Below are positions 15,153 through 23,614 of a DNA stretch of 33,476 nt, piece after piece. Below the pieces are notes generated by a model that saw nothing but the letters and a program-made list of their open reading frames with translations, searched no databases and had not been told where the DNA came from. This DNA comes from Liquorilactobacillus vini DSM 20605 (GTDB lineage: Bacteria > Bacillota > Bacilli > Lactobacillales > Lactobacillaceae), in assembly GCF_000255495.1 (NCBI RefSeq), contig NZ_AHYZ01000031.1:1-33476 (forward strand), in the 5' to 3' direction. Numbering within the stretch: position 1 is the stretch's first letter; each line of letters begins with the position of its first letter. The position numbers and the translations under genes are program-made.

Positions 15153-15461
15153 TTTCAACTACCCCCTTTAACGAGATTTGTTAATAAAAACCTCACCGAA
15201 TAAAGTAATGAAAAAAACTACTCAAATTAATTTTAACATACTATTGCTCTATTCGCTGAATTCTAAAAAACTGCCAAATTTGAAACTAAGCCGCTTTTAA
15301 AACAACAGTCACTAGCTTATCTAACTAAATATTTTTTCTGGCAAAGCTTGGAAATTCCTGACCAATTAAAAATTGACTAACTTTTCTTGTCTCCTGGTTA
15401 GTCATTGACTAACTTTGTGTTCCGTTTCTATCCTTTTCAGTAGCTTTTAGTCAATCGTTGT
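15153..15461. other. Non-coding gap between mvaS and the tRNA-Ser terminator
   Basis: About 310 bp contain no credible gene on either strand. The mvaS ribosome binding site lies at the left edge. The right half carries a cluster of repeated TTAGTCA/TGACTAA elements (15372-15453). The rest is AT-rich sequence with no clear promoter, although mvaS transcription presumably begins here. Confidence 0.6.
15372..15453. repeat. Cluster of TTAGTCA/TGACTAA elements, possible operator
   Basis: The 13-mer ATTGACTAACTTT occurs twice, at 15372-15384 and 15404-15416, 32 bp apart (about three helical turns). The second copy forms half of a 17-bp palindrome GTTAGTCA-T-TGACTAAC (15397-15413). A further TTAGTCA lies at 15447-15453. 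Confidence 0.6.
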
Positions 15462-15495
15462 AAAATAAAAACGCCACATAACTGGAATGTGACGT
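15462..15495 (-). terminator. Terminator after tRNA-Ser
   Basis: On the minus strand ACGTCACAT pairs with ATGTGGCGT (9 bp, one G-U, 7-nt loop), followed by TTTTTATTTT. Confidence 0.85.
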
Positions 15496-15522
15496 TCTAA
15501 AACTATCCAAAACGGAATGATA

Positions 15523-15610
15523 AGGAGAGTACAGGATTTGAACCTGCGCGCCGGTATAGACCGGTTCGCCGGATTTCGAGTCCGGTGCATTACCACTCTG
15601 CCAACTCTCC
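15523..15610 (-). tRNA. tRNA-Ser (anticodon CGA)
   Basis: This class II tRNA has a perfect acceptor stem (GGAGAGT/ACTCTCC), anticodon stem CCGGA/TCCGG with loop CTCGAAA (anticodon CGA), a long variable arm CCGGT-CTAT-ACCGG and T loop TTCAAAT. The base after the acceptor is U and CCA is not encoded (UUA follows). A promoter lies upstream and a terminator downstream, making it a single-gene unit. Confidence 0.95.
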
Positions 15611-15630
15611 AATCTTTAACAACAAAAATC

Positions 15631-15659
15631 ATTCTACCAAAAGTTCACCAAAAATGCAA
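15631..15659 (-). promoter_or_regulatory. Promoter of tRNA-Ser
   Basis: TTGCAT (15654-15659), a 17-bp spacer and TAGAAT (15631-15636) on the minus strand lie about 20 bp before the tRNA. Confidence 0.7.
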
Positions 15660-15673
15660 TTACCATTGATCAA

Positions 15674-16429
15674 CTATTTCAAACAAAGTCCTTGATGATG
15701 CAGAACCTTTAATAACTCATTGCGCTTGGTTGACTTTTGATCTAATTTCTTACCAATTTGATTGGTAAAAGAATCAATTCGCCGATTACTATCACGTAAA
15801 TCATAATACGTCCGCACAATTTGATCATAAGCTTCAAAATCAGCGAGCTTAAAATTTGCCGGATAATTATTTTCAAAAAAACAGCTTGATAATGGTAAGC
15901 GTGGCTTTAATTGCGGTTCTTGATCAGGAATGCCAACCTGAACGCCTAAAACTGGAAAAGTTAGTTTAGGTAGATTGAGAATATCGATCATCCGTTGTGG
16001 ATCATTATTAATACTTCCTAAGATCACTGCTCCTAAGCCTAAGCTCTCAGCTGCAGTTACAAAGTTCTGAACACCCAGAATTGCATCTTCCAAACCCTGA
16101 ATAAAAATATCAGTTTGATGCAATCGACCATCATTTTTGCCCAAATGTTGCCGAATTTGTTGATTACGAAATAGATCAACAATAAAAATAAATAAATCAC
16201 CGTTTGCCCCGACATATGCTTGATTTGAAACTTGGCAAATTGCTCGCCGCTTAGCCAAATCAGTAATATGCAAAACCGTTCGTTGCTGCAAAAACATGCT
16301 GGTTGCCGTTTGATCAACGACCTTAACCAGCAATTGCAACTGTTTTGGGGTTAAACAGTGGTGTTTAAAAGCCCTAATCGTCCGATGCGTTAACTGATGT
16401 TTAATTGTTTGATTATAATTTTCTGCCAT
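15674..16429 (-). CDS. NADPH-dependent FMN oxidoreductase (nitroreductase family)
   Basis: The 251-residue product belongs to the NfsA/Frp-like branch of the nitroreductase superfamily: flavin enzymes that reduce nitro compounds, quinones or free flavin with NAD(P)H. Visible hallmarks are the N-terminal HRTIRAF (Arg in the FMN-binding site), SNQAYVGANGDLFIFIVDL, SLGLGAVILGSINNDPQ, and FPVLGVQVGIPDQEPQLKPRLP, a strong family signature. The usual APTSGN-like serine segment reads TATSMFLQQ, slightly divergent. ATG 16429 has AGGAGAG seven bases upstream. It follows the membrane-anchored unknown gene by 11 bp and is probably cotranscribed with it. Confidence 0.88.
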   Translation of the reverse strand: MAENYNQTIKHQLTHRTIRAFKHHCLTPKQLQLLVKVVDQTATSMFLQQRTVLHITDLAKRRAICQVSNQAYVGANGDLFIFIVDLFRNQQIRQHLGKNDGRLHQTDIFIQGLEDAILGVQNFVTAAESLGLGAVILGSINNDPQRMIDILNLPKLTFPVLGVQVGIPDQEPQLKPRLPLSSCFFENNYPANFKLADFEAYDQIVRTYYDLRDSNRRIDSFTNQIGKKLDQKSTKRNELLKVLHHQGLCLK

Positions 16430-16440
16430 CTTCAGCTCTC

Positions 16441-16866
16441 CTAAAAAATCCAATCCAATTGGCCATTTTTCTTCACCATTACACTCATCGCTGTTCCAGT
16501 CATTGAACCAGCAAGTTGTAGCTGTCGAGAAGTTGCTTTGATAAAATAGCCTTTTTCATTACTCCAAATACACTTCCATTGCCAATCACCATGATTATTA
16601 CCAAAATGGCATTGTACCCAGTCAATTGCTTGCTGTTGATCAGCAAGATTCATTGCATCACTCTCATTTTGATCAGCATAAATTTTGACTAAAAACTGCT
16701 GATCTTTTGGTAAAGAAACTGGAAGTTGCTGATCTTCAGTTAAATTTTTGATTGGTAAAACTTTTTTTGAAGATAAATTAGTATCTTTTTGAGGCGATCT
16801 TTTTAAAAGTTTCCACCAAAGGTAACCTGCACCAACGACGACACTTGTTAAAAAAAATTTTTTCAT
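16441..16866 (-). CDS. Membrane-anchored protein of unknown function
   Basis: The 141-residue product begins MKKFFLTSVVVGAGYLWWKLL, a short N-terminal membrane anchor without a clear signal-peptidase or lipobox site. A polar linker follows, then a soluble domain (about 50-141) containing QQAIDWVQCHFG, WQWKCIWSNEKGYFIKA and GSMTGTAMSVMVKKNG. I do not recognise the family. ATG 16866 has GTGGAG ten bases upstream. It lies just downstream of the greA terminator and upstream of the nitroreductase gene. Confidence 0.75.
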   Translation of the reverse strand: MKKFFLTSVVVGAGYLWWKLLKRSPQKDTNLSSKKVLPIKNLTEDQQLPVSLPKDQQFLVKIYADQNESDAMNLADQQQAIDWVQCHFGNNHGDWQWKCIWSNEKGYFIKATSRQLQLAGSMTGTAMSVMVKKNGQLDWIF

Positions 16867-16899
16867 TATCCCAATACTCCACCTAGACAAACTAACTTC

Positions 16900-16924
16900 A
16901 AAAAAAGAGCTAGAAAACTAGCCC
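16900..16924 (-). terminator. Terminator after greA
   Basis: On the minus strand GGGCTAG pairs with CTAGCTC (7 bp, one G-U, TTTT loop), followed by TTTTTTT. Confidence 0.85.
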
Positions 16925-16937
16925 TCCAAAATTTAAG

Positions 16938-17417
16938 CTATTGTTTAACCTCTAAAATCTTAACTTCCATTTCTCCACCAGGGGTTTCGATTGAAACTTT
17001 TTCGCCTAAATGATGACCAACCAGTCCCTTAGCAATTGGTGAGTCATTGGAAATTTTCCCTACAAATGGATCTGCTTCTGCAGCACCGACGATCGTATAG
17101 GTTTCTGGCTCTTCATCAGGTAATTCCTTAAAAGTAACCGTCTTACCGACTGCAATTTCATCTTGATCAATGTCGCCATTATCAATGATTTCAGCATGGT
17201 TCAACATCTGTTCAATCGTCTTAATGCGCCCTTCAACAAATGATTGCTCGTTTTTGGCTGCTTCATACTCTGAGTTTTCAGAAAGATCACCAAATCCACG
17301 AGCAATTTTAATTCTTTTAATAACTTCTGCTCGTTTGGAAGTTTTCAGCGTATTTAATTCATCCTCTAATTTCTTTTTTCCTTCTAATGTCATTGGATAA
17401 GTTTTTTCTTCTGCCAT
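16938..17417 (-). CDS. greA: Transcript cleavage factor GreA
   Basis: GreA rescues backtracked RNA polymerase by stimulating cleavage of the RNA 3' end. The 159-residue product has an N-terminal coiled coil whose tip [16 protein letters not shown] carries acidic Asp44 and Glu47. The C-terminal FKBP-like domain ends in [23 protein letters not shown] 17417 was chosen over GTG 17426 because GAGGAG lies eight bases before it. It lies 22 bp after udk, in the order mltG-udk-greA that is conserved in Firmicutes. Confidence 0.97.
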   Translation of the reverse strand: MAEEKTYPMTLEGKKKLEDELNTLKTSKRAEVIKRIKIARGFGDLSENSEYEAAKNEQSFVEGRIKTIEQMLNHAEIIDNGDIDQDEIAVGKTVTFKELPDEEPETYTIVGAAEADPFVGKISNDSPIAKGLVGHHLGEKVSIETPGGEMEVKILEVKQ

Positions 17418-17439
17418 TTTCTTCACTCCTCAAATTATA

Positions 17440-18090
17440 TTATAATTCATGATTACATCTTAGGATATCCCGAATTTTAGTCACTAACAAATCAATTGCA
17501 ACTTTATTTTGACCACCTTCCGGAATAATAATGTCAGCGTAACGTTTGGTTGGCTCAACGAATTGATGATACATTGGTTTAACGGTTTTCAAATACTGCT
17601 TAATAACCGATTCTAGTGATCTTCCCCGCTGTTGAATGTCACGTTGGATTCGGCGAATAATGCGAATATCATCATCTGTATCAACAAAAACTTTGATATC
17701 CATCAAATCGCGTAACCGCGGATCATTTAAAACCAAGATTCCTTCAATGATGATTACCTCGCGTGGTGTCTGATGTTTAATCTGACTACTCCGGGTATGC
17801 GCCGTATAATCATAAATTGGAATATCAACTGATTTCCAGTTTAATAAGGCTTTGAGTTGACTGATCAGCAAATCAGTATCAAAAGCATCAGGATGATCAT
17901 AATTGACTTGCAACCGTTCTTTAAAAGACATGTTTGCTTGATCCTTGTAATAAGAATCTTCCTGCAACATTAGTAACGAGTGCCGCTGCAACTGATCAAA
18001 AACGGCCTGACTAACTGTTGTTTTCCCACTCCCTGAACCACCAGTTACACCAATTACAACCGGTCGCTTTCGATTTGAATCGTTTATCAT
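17440..18090 (-). CDS. udk: Uridine kinase
   Basis: Udk phosphorylates uridine and cytidine in pyrimidine salvage. The 216-residue P-loop kinase has Walker A GGSGSGKT at 17-24, followed by [10 protein letters not shown] and [13 protein letters not shown] (nucleoside binding). [14 protein letters not shown] follows, and then the lid region [21 protein letters not shown] precedes ATG 18090. It lies between mltG and greA, all on one strand with short gaps, so the three are probably cotranscribed. Confidence 0.96.
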   Translation of the reverse strand: MINDSNRKRPVVIGVTGGSGSGKTTVSQAVFDQLQRHSLLMLQEDSYYKDQANMSFKERLQVNYDHPDAFDTDLLISQLKALLNWKSVDIPIYDYTAHTRSSQIKHQTPREVIIIEGILVLNDPRLRDLMDIKVFVDTDDDIRIIRRIQRDIQQRGRSLESVIKQYLKTVKPMYHQFVEPTKRYADIIIPEGGQNKVAIDLLVTKIRDILRCNHEL

Positions 18091-18123
18091 CGTATTACTT
18101 CCTAACTATATTTATTTCAAAGA

Positions 18124-19260
18124 TCAATTGTTATCTTTAGCCAATTTTTTAACTAAAACTTGATGTTCAGCATATGTTTTTGAAAAATAAACTTTACCGG
18201 TTTTTAAATCAGCAATAAAGTACAAGTAATCCTGAGCTAAATCCTTTGGATACAAAACGGCCTTAACTGAATCTAAACTAGGGTTATTAAAAGGACCTGG
18301 TCCGACTCCATAATGACGATAAAGATTATATGGCGAATTCACCTTTAAGTCTTTATAAGTAACATTTTTCTTATGTTTACCTAAAGCGTATAACACCGAA
18401 ATATCTGACTGGATCATCATTTTTTTGTTTAGCCGATTCTCAAAAACTCCGGCAATCCGATAACGATCATCATTAGTGACACCCTCGCGTTCAACTAATG
18501 AAGCTAACGTCAAAGTCTTTTGGACAGTCCAGTTTTTCTTACTGATCTCTGAATAGTAAGGACTTAACACCTGATTGGTCTTGGCAACCATTTTTTCAAT
18601 CAAATCACGCAAGTTTTCGTTTTTTCCAAGCATATAAGTTGCCGGATAAAGATATCCTTCTAATTTATATCTAACATGTTTAGCATTGACAGCTGAGGAT
18701 AACAATTGCGGATATTGTTTCGCTAAGCGCTTTAAGAACTGTTGATTATTTAATAACTTCAAGAACTTTTTCTTACTATATTTGGTTTTAGTTTGAACGA
18801 CATCGCCAATTTGATCTGCAGTAACCCCCTCACGAACTAAAACCTTGCCAGATTTGATTGATTCACTTGCGCCACCTTTTTGTAATTTCTTAGCGATGGT
18901 TTTTAGCGTCATTGAAGGTTTCAATTCATAATAGCCAGCTTTAAAATTTGTAAAGTTATGCTTTTTTACATAATAATCAAACACAAAACTACTCTTAATA
19001 ATATTTTTTTGTTCGAGAATACTGCCAATTTGTTTACTACTACTGCCGATTGGGATCTTGACTTCAATAATCTTTTGACTATTAGGATTCAGCGGTTTTA
19101 ATGATTGATCAAAATATTGATAGCCGCGCCAGCAAACTATCAAAAGTAACACAATGATTAAACTAACGATTCCATAAATGATTCGATTAGCTTTTCGTTT
19201 ATTAGATGTCGTTGTCTGTTTACTTCCATTTAAACTGACAGCTTTTTTTTCAGGCTTCAA
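18124..19260 (-). CDS. mltG: MltG, endolytic peptidoglycan transglycosylase
   Basis: This YceG-family enzyme cuts nascent glycan strands and sets their length. The 378-residue product has a basic N-terminal tail, one membrane helix (about 27-43), a LysM-like region and the catalytic domain. Motifs are LEGYLYPATY (200-209), the catalytic Glu257 in ASLVEREG, and SPYNLYRHYGVGPGPFNNPSL. I chose TTG 19260, preceded by GGAG seven bases upstream. An in-frame GTG at 19290 has no ribosome binding site and nearly coincides with the expected transcript start. A TATAAT at 19301-19306 is a likely -10. Confidence 0.92.
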   Translation of the reverse strand: MKPEKKAVSLNGSKQTTTSNKRKANRIIYGIVSLIIVLLLIVCWRGYQYFDQSLKPLNPNSQKIIEVKIPIGSSSKQIGSILEQKNIIKSSFVFDYYVKKHNFTNFKAGYYELKPSMTLKTIAKKLQKGGASESIKSGKVLVREGVTADQIGDVVQTKTKYSKKKFLKLLNNQQFLKRLAKQYPQLLSSAVNAKHVRYKLEGYLYPATYMLGKNENLRDLIEKMVAKTNQVLSPYYSEISKKNWTVQKTLTLASLVEREGVTNDDRYRIAGVFENRLNKKMMIQSDISVLYALGKHKKNVTYKDLKVNSPYNLYRHYGVGPGPFNNPSLDSVKAVLYPKDLAQDYLYFIADLKTGKVYFSKTYAEHQVLVKKLAKDNN

Positions 19261-19300
19261 AATACCACTCCATCTCCATTTGGTAAACACTATCTATTTT

Positions 19301-19306
19301 ATTATA
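19301..19306 (-). promoter_or_regulatory. Probable -10 element for mltG-udk-greA
   Basis: A perfect TATAAT on the minus strand lies about 40 bp before the chosen mltG start, in the short gap after the pheT terminator. No good -35 was found. Confidence 0.45.
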
Positions 19307-19338
19307 CAAAACAATACTTAAAAATGCATTAACAAACT

Positions 19339-19378
19339 AAAAGAGCTGAAACAAAAAATGAGTTGTTTCAGCTCTTTT
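19339..19378. terminator. Terminator after pheT
   Basis: A 16-bp perfect stem (19339-19354 with 19363-19378) around an 8-nt loop ends in TTTT on either strand. It stops the leftward pheST transcript before mltG. Confidence 0.88.
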
Positions 19379-19397
19379 ATAACTAATTCAAAAAACT

Positions 19398-21809
19398 TTA
19401 TCGAATGATAGCGTTGAATTCACTTTGTAAACGATCTACAACATGATTAAAATCTGCATTGACAACTTCATCTGACAAAGTTGTATCAGTAGCTTGGTAA
19501 GTTAATTCATAAGCTAATGACTTCTTACCAGGCAGCACACCTTTCCCTTGGTAGACATCAAATAAATGGACATCTACTAAGTAACTGCCCCCATGTGCGT
19601 AGAGGTAATTGATAATCTTTGAATTTTCAGTAGCTTGATCAACTGCCAAAGCAATATCCCGCTTGATCGCTGGATATTTCGAAACTGGCTGGAAAACCTC
19701 TGTTTGGTTTGGTAGATCAATTATTTTTTGTAAATCAAGTTCAAAAACATAAGTTCGATCAATATGGTATTCAGCGCAGATTGTCGGATGAACTTCACCG
19801 ACAAAACCAACAAATTCATCTTGAATATATATATCTGCCGTTCTTCCAGGATGCATTTCTTCATGACCGTTTGCTTTTTCAAACCGAACATTGGTTGCAC
19901 CTAATCTTGCCAATAAGAATTCCACAATTCCCTTAATCACAAAGAAATCAACTGGGCGAACTTGATCGTGCCAACTACCACTAATAGTTTCCCCCGTCAT
20001 AGCAGCCGCTACATGTTCAACTTCTCGTGGCCGCTCTTGTTCAGGCTGACGATAAAAGACCCGTCCCTCTTCATAAAGGTCAACATTTTTAACTTTACGA
20101 GCAACATTATAAGCGACATCATCTAGTAAGCCACTTAATAAATTCATTCTAATCGTTGTTCGATCAGAGCTCATCGGAAAACTCAATTCTGTTGCTTCTG
20201 ATGGCTCCATCATAAAACGACCTGCTTTTGTTGTTGTTGTCAACCCATAAGAAATTGCTTGGTCTAGGCCGGCGGTTTCCAACAATTGTCTTACTTGCCG
20301 AATAATTTTTTGTTGTTTAGTATAATGACCCGGGGTTAATTCACCATTTGGTAAAGTAGCCGGCAAATTGTCGTAACCATAAATTCGTGCGATTTCTTCG
20401 ATTAAATCTGCCGGAATGCCGATATCCCATCTTCTTGGCGGAACCGTTATTGAATACTTTCCTTGTTCTTCAGTTACTTCAAAACCTAAACGCTGAAAAA
20501 TATTCGTTACTGTATCAGCTGCGAGCTGGGTCCCTAAAACGGCATTTATTTTTTGTAAAGTAATCATTACCTTCACGGCTTGAGCAGGTTTTTGCGCTGC
20601 CACCAATTGTTTAGCAACAACTTGCCCATCACCCAATTCAGCGATCATTTCAGCAGCAGCATCCAAGGCTTCAGCAACTGTTGCTGGATTAATTCCCCGC
20701 TCAAATCTCATTGAGGCTTCGCTATGCAAATTATGCCGCCGCGCTGTCTGACGAACTCGAGAGGGATCAAAGACAGCAGCTTCCAATGCTACCGTCGTTG
20801 TTTGATCTGTTACTCCGGTTCTTAAGCCTCCCATTGTACCAGCTAATGCCACTGGTCCTTGAGCATCGGCAATAACAATATCACGACCCGCGCGCAATTT
20901 TCGCTGTTGTTCATCAAGTGTTTCTAATTGCTCGCCCTCTTTTGCCAACCGCACTTTGAGTTGATTGCCCGCAAGTTGGTCAAAATCAAACGAATGCAGT
21001 GGTTGACCATAATCCAGTAAAATGTAATTAGTAACATCAACGACATTATTAATCGGTCGTACACCAGCGTTCCAGAGACGTTTTTGCAACCATAATGGAC
21101 TTGACTTGATTGTAAGGCCCTTGATAACCCGCATTAAATAAGTTGGAGCTAATTTTTGATCAACTTCAACTTTCAAAAGGTCATTAATTGAAGTTGTTGG
21201 ATCCTCTTTAACATGAGGATGTTTAAAATGCAGCTGTTTATCATAAATGGCCGCTAACTCATATGCCGTGCCCCGCATACTCAACATATCTGCCCGATTT
21301 GGCGTCACATCAAGATCAATGATTGTTTCGTCCATTCCTAAATAAGGAAAAATGCTGCTACCAATTTGAGCATCATCCGGTAAAAAATATATCCCATTAG
21401 CAAACTCTTTAGGCACCACGCTATCACTAAAACCAATTTCCTGTAGAGAACAAATCATCCCCTCCGAAACTTCCCCACGCATTTTGGCTCGCTTAATTTT
21501 GACATTATTGGCGATCCGTGCTCCCGGCAAAGCAACAATGACTTTCTTTTTAGCTTGTAGATTAGGTGCACCACATAAAATCTGAACTGGTTCGCCTTTG
21601 CCAACATCCACTTGGCAAATATTTAAATGATCTGAATCAGGATGTGGTTTGGCCTCATTAACATATCCCACAACAAGTCCCTTTAATCCATCCGACAAGT
21701 GATATGTTTGATCGACCTCAACTGCCGTTCGTTCGATTTTTTCAGCTAGTTGTTGAGGATCCACTGATAAATTAAGATAATCTTGCAACCATTTTGTTGA
21801 AATCTTCAT
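19398..21809 (-). CDS. pheT: Phenylalanyl-tRNA synthetase beta subunit
   Basis: This large subunit of the heterotetrameric PheRS carries tRNA-binding and editing functions. The 803-residue product shows an EMAP-like tRNA-binding domain (about 40-150, PHPDSDHLNICQVDVG), the B3/B4 editing domain (FDFDQLAGNQ region), and the B5 domain. A catalytic-like core and the C-terminal FDX-ACB anticodon-binding domain (KYPAIKRDIALAVD and the following region) complete it. AAGGAG in the last codons of pheS serves as ribosome binding site, and the two genes are 7 bp apart. Expression is set by the T-box upstream of pheS. Confidence 0.97.
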   Translation of the reverse strand: MKISTKWLQDYLNLSVDPQQLAEKIERTAVEVDQTYHLSDGLKGLVVGYVNEAKPHPDSDHLNICQVDVGKGEPVQILCGAPNLQAKKKVIVALPGARIANNVKIKRAKMRGEVSEGMICSLQEIGFSDSVVPKEFANGIYFLPDDAQIGSSIFPYLGMDETIIDLDVTPNRADMLSMRGTAYELAAIYDKQLHFKHPHVKEDPTTSINDLLKVEVDQKLAPTYLMRVIKGLTIKSSPLWLQKRLWNAGVRPINNVVDVTNYILLDYGQPLHSFDFDQLAGNQLKVRLAKEGEQLETLDEQQRKLRAGRDIVIADAQGPVALAGTMGGLRTGVTDQTTTVALEAAVFDPSRVRQTARRHNLHSEASMRFERGINPATVAEALDAAAEMIAELGDGQVVAKQLVAAQKPAQAVKVMITLQKINAVLGTQLAADTVTNIFQRLGFEVTEEQGKYSITVPPRRWDIGIPADLIEEIARIYGYDNLPATLPNGELTPGHYTKQQKIIRQVRQLLETAGLDQAISYGLTTTTKAGRFMMEPSEATELSFPMSSDRTTIRMNLLSGLLDDVAYNVARKVKNVDLYEEGRVFYRQPEQERPREVEHVAAAMTGETISGSWHDQVRPVDFFVIKGIVEFLLARLGATNVRFEKANGHEEMHPGRTADIYIQDEFVGFVGEVHPTICAEYHIDRTYVFELDLQKIIDLPNQTEVFQPVSKYPAIKRDIALAVDQATENSKIINYLYAHGGSYLVDVHLFDVYQGKGVLPGKKSLAYELTYQATDTTLSDEVVNADFNHVVDRLQSEFNAIIR

Positions 21810-21816
21810 TATTCAA

Positions 21817-22863
21817 TTACTCCTTTTGTGAAAATTGCTCTAAGACACGGACATCATTCAAATAAAAGTCGCGAATATCATCAACACCATATTTCAACAT
21901 GGCAAAGCGATCTGGACCTAAACCAAACGCAAAACCGCCAAAGATTTGCGGATCAACACCTGCCATCTTTAAAACATTTGGATGAACCATCCCCGCACCT
22001 AATACTTCGATCCAGCCCGTTTGCTTACAAACCTGGCAGCCTTTCCCACCGCATTTAAAGCAGGAAACATCTACTTCAACCGATGGCTCAGTAAACGGAA
22101 AATAACTTGGGCGCAACCTAATCTGACGCTTGGCTCCAAAGACTGTTTGCGCAATTTTTTCAAGCGTCCCTTTTAAATCTGCCATTGTTACATGTTTATC
22201 AATCACTAAACCCTCCACTTGATGGAATTGATGGGAATGAGTCGCATCATCGGTATCTCGCCGATAAACTTTACCAGGAGAAATCATCTTCAACGGTCCT
22301 TGAGAGAAATCATGTTTTTCCATGGTTCGTGCTTGAACTGGCGAAGTCTGTGTCCGCATTAAAATTTGATCAGTTATATAAAAGGTATCCTGCATATCAC
22401 GAGCTGGATGATCTTTAGGCAGGTTCATCATTTCAAAGTTATAATGATCTTCTTCAACTTCTGGTCCATCAACAACTTGATAACCCATCCCTAAAAATAG
22501 TTTTTCAATTTGATCAATCACCTGCATAATGATGTGTGGCGTTCCAGCTTTAACAGGTACTCCTGGTAACGTTACATCAATCGCTTCACGTTCTAATTTT
22601 TTAGAATTTAGAATTAGTTCAACTTGTTCTTTTTGTTTAGCGATAGCAGCAGTTAATTCATCTCTAACCGCATTGGCAAAGCTACCAACTTGTGGACGTT
22701 GCTCTTTAGGCAGGTCACGCATGCCTCGTAAAATTTCAGTAATTGGACCTTTTTTACCTAATAAATGAACCCTAATTTTATTGATTTTCTCTAAATTATC
22801 TGTTTGCTTAATTTCAGCTAAGGCTTGCTGTTCCAGTCGTTGTAATTTCTCTTGCAAATTCAT
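21817..22863 (-). CDS. pheS: Phenylalanyl-tRNA synthetase alpha subunit
   Basis: This is the catalytic subunit of PheRS (348 residues). It has an N-terminal coiled coil (1-90) that contacts tRNA, then class II motifs: motif 2 [27 protein letters not shown] and motif 3 [14 protein letters not shown]. The CxxC-type [12 protein letters not shown] segment typical of Firmicute enzymes precedes [16 protein letters not shown] 22863 lies 13 bases after AAAGGA, a slightly long spacing. It is the first gene behind the T-box leader. Confidence 0.97.
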   Translation of the reverse strand: MNLQEKLQRLEQQALAEIKQTDNLEKINKIRVHLLGKKGPITEILRGMRDLPKEQRPQVGSFANAVRDELTAAIAKQKEQVELILNSKKLEREAIDVTLPGVPVKAGTPHIIMQVIDQIEKLFLGMGYQVVDGPEVEEDHYNFEMMNLPKDHPARDMQDTFYITDQILMRTQTSPVQARTMEKHDFSQGPLKMISPGKVYRRDTDDATHSHQFHQVEGLVIDKHVTMADLKGTLEKIAQTVFGAKRQIRLRPSYFPFTEPSVEVDVSCFKCGGKGCQVCKQTGWIEVLGAGMVHPNVLKMAGVDPQIFGGFAFGLGPDRFAMLKYGVDDIRDFYLNDVRVLEQFSQKE

Positions 22864-23132
22864 TTTTGCTCATCGTTCCTTTCTAAAATAATAAAAAAAA
22901 ACCCCATCCCCTTAAAGGGACGAGGCACGCGTTACCACCCTAATTTTGAAATGTTCTTACATTCCAACACTCAAGTAGATAACGGTCTCCCGGCAAATCA
23001 TTCATTAAAATTCAAATCCCGATTGCAACTCCAGAAATGAAATTCGTATGTCTCTTAGGAATTGCTCGCAGCAGCTACAACTCTCTCTGAAACTAAAAGA
23101 TCATATTACTAGTTTCCTTCAATGTTTTTCAA
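22864..23132 (-). promoter_or_regulatory. T-box leader controlling pheST
   Basis: The roughly 270-nt leader contains the canonical T-box AGGGTGGTAACGCG (22928-22941). It is followed by a terminator hairpin (22901-22925) with a run of about nine U on the minus strand. A 5' stem I region (AGAGAGTTGTAGC onward) contains GAATTTCA, which offers a UUC phenylalanine specifier. Uncharged tRNA-Phe should bind and favour the antiterminator, so the synthetase genes are induced by phenylalanine starvation. Confidence 0.93.
22892..22925 (-). terminator. Regulated terminator of the pheST T-box
   Basis: On the minus strand CCTCGTCCC pairs with GGGGATGGGG around TTTAA, followed by a T-run. It overlaps the T-box pairing region as expected for a terminator/antiterminator switch. 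Confidence 0.88.
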
Positions 23133-23138
23133 TTTTTT

Positions 23139-23167
23139 AGTTTAACCGTCCAAATCATTTTCGTCAA
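23139..23167 (-). promoter_or_regulatory. Promoter of the pheST leader
   Basis: TTGACG (23162-23167), a 17-bp spacer and TAAACT (23139-23144) on the minus strand start 8 bp after the HxlR-family stop codon and just before the T-box leader. Confidence 0.62.
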
Positions 23168-23174
23168 GTCAAGT

Positions 23175-23516
23175 TTACTGACAATCATGCAATGAGTACC
23201 ATTTCTCTGCCCATTTATGGACATCAATCATGACTTGACTCAAATCCTCACCTTGTTTAGTCAACTTATAAACTGGTCGACAATCTGAAACCAATTCACG
23301 ACTAATAATTCCATCTTCTTCAAGTTCACGCAAGCGTTCAACTAAAACACGATCACTACATTTTGAAATCTTAGCTGTTAATTCTTTAAAACGCTGTGGA
23401 CCTTCATTCAATAAAACATCAATAATTAAACCGTTCCATTTTTTTCCCAAAATACCAAAAGTTTTTTCAAACTTTGGACAAACTTTAAAATCAACAACTA
23501 CTCCTGTTTCAGCCAT
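23175..23516 (-). CDS. HxlR/DUF24-family transcriptional regulator
   Basis: This 113-residue winged-helix regulator has the family signature VCPKFEKTFGILGKKWNGLIIDVLL, then RFKELTAKISKCSDRVLVERLRELEEDGII and the beta-wing VYKLTKQGEDL. Cys13 occupies the conserved N-terminal position used for thiol-based sensing of diamide and quinones by the Bacillus relatives YodB and CatR. Three more cysteines (in SKCS, SDCR and HDCQ) are present. ATG 23516 has GGGGAGG seven bases upstream. A TACTAT-N6-ATAGTA palindrome lies 28 bp upstream, suggesting self-repression. No quinone or nitro reductase gene is adjacent; the nearest flavin oxidoreductase is about 7 kb away. Confidence 0.88.
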   Translation of the reverse strand: MAETGVVVDFKVCPKFEKTFGILGKKWNGLIIDVLLNEGPQRFKELTAKISKCSDRVLVERLRELEEDGIISRELVSDCRPVYKLTKQGEDLSQVMIDVHKWAEKWYSLHDCQ

Positions 23517-23543
23517 CAATTATCCTCCCCTCAAAGAAAAAAG

Positions 23544-23561
23544 TACTATTAAAACATAGTA
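23544..23561 (-). promoter_or_regulatory. Palindromic operator candidate upstream of the HxlR-family gene
   Basis: A perfect inverted repeat TACTAT-TAAAAC-ATAGTA lies between terminator and gene and overlaps a TATACT -10 candidate (23559-23564). It resembles YodB/CatR operators (TACTAT and TAGTA arms) recognised by this regulator family. Confidence 0.55.
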
Positions 23562-23574
23562 TAACATTTTTAAT

Positions 23575-23606
23575 CAAAAAAAAGCTGCTTTTAATTAAAG
23601 GCAGCT
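23575..23606 (-). terminator. Terminator after the HD-domain gene
   Basis: On the minus strand AGCTGCCTTT pairs with AAAAGCAGCT (10 bp, one mismatch, AATT loop), followed by a run of about eight T. Confidence 0.85.
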
Positions 23607-23614
23607 CACTGAAT

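Noticed and set aside
15447-15632. 61-codon minus-strand frame in the tRNA-Ser region
   Set aside because: It covers the tRNA and its terminator and is therefore spurious.
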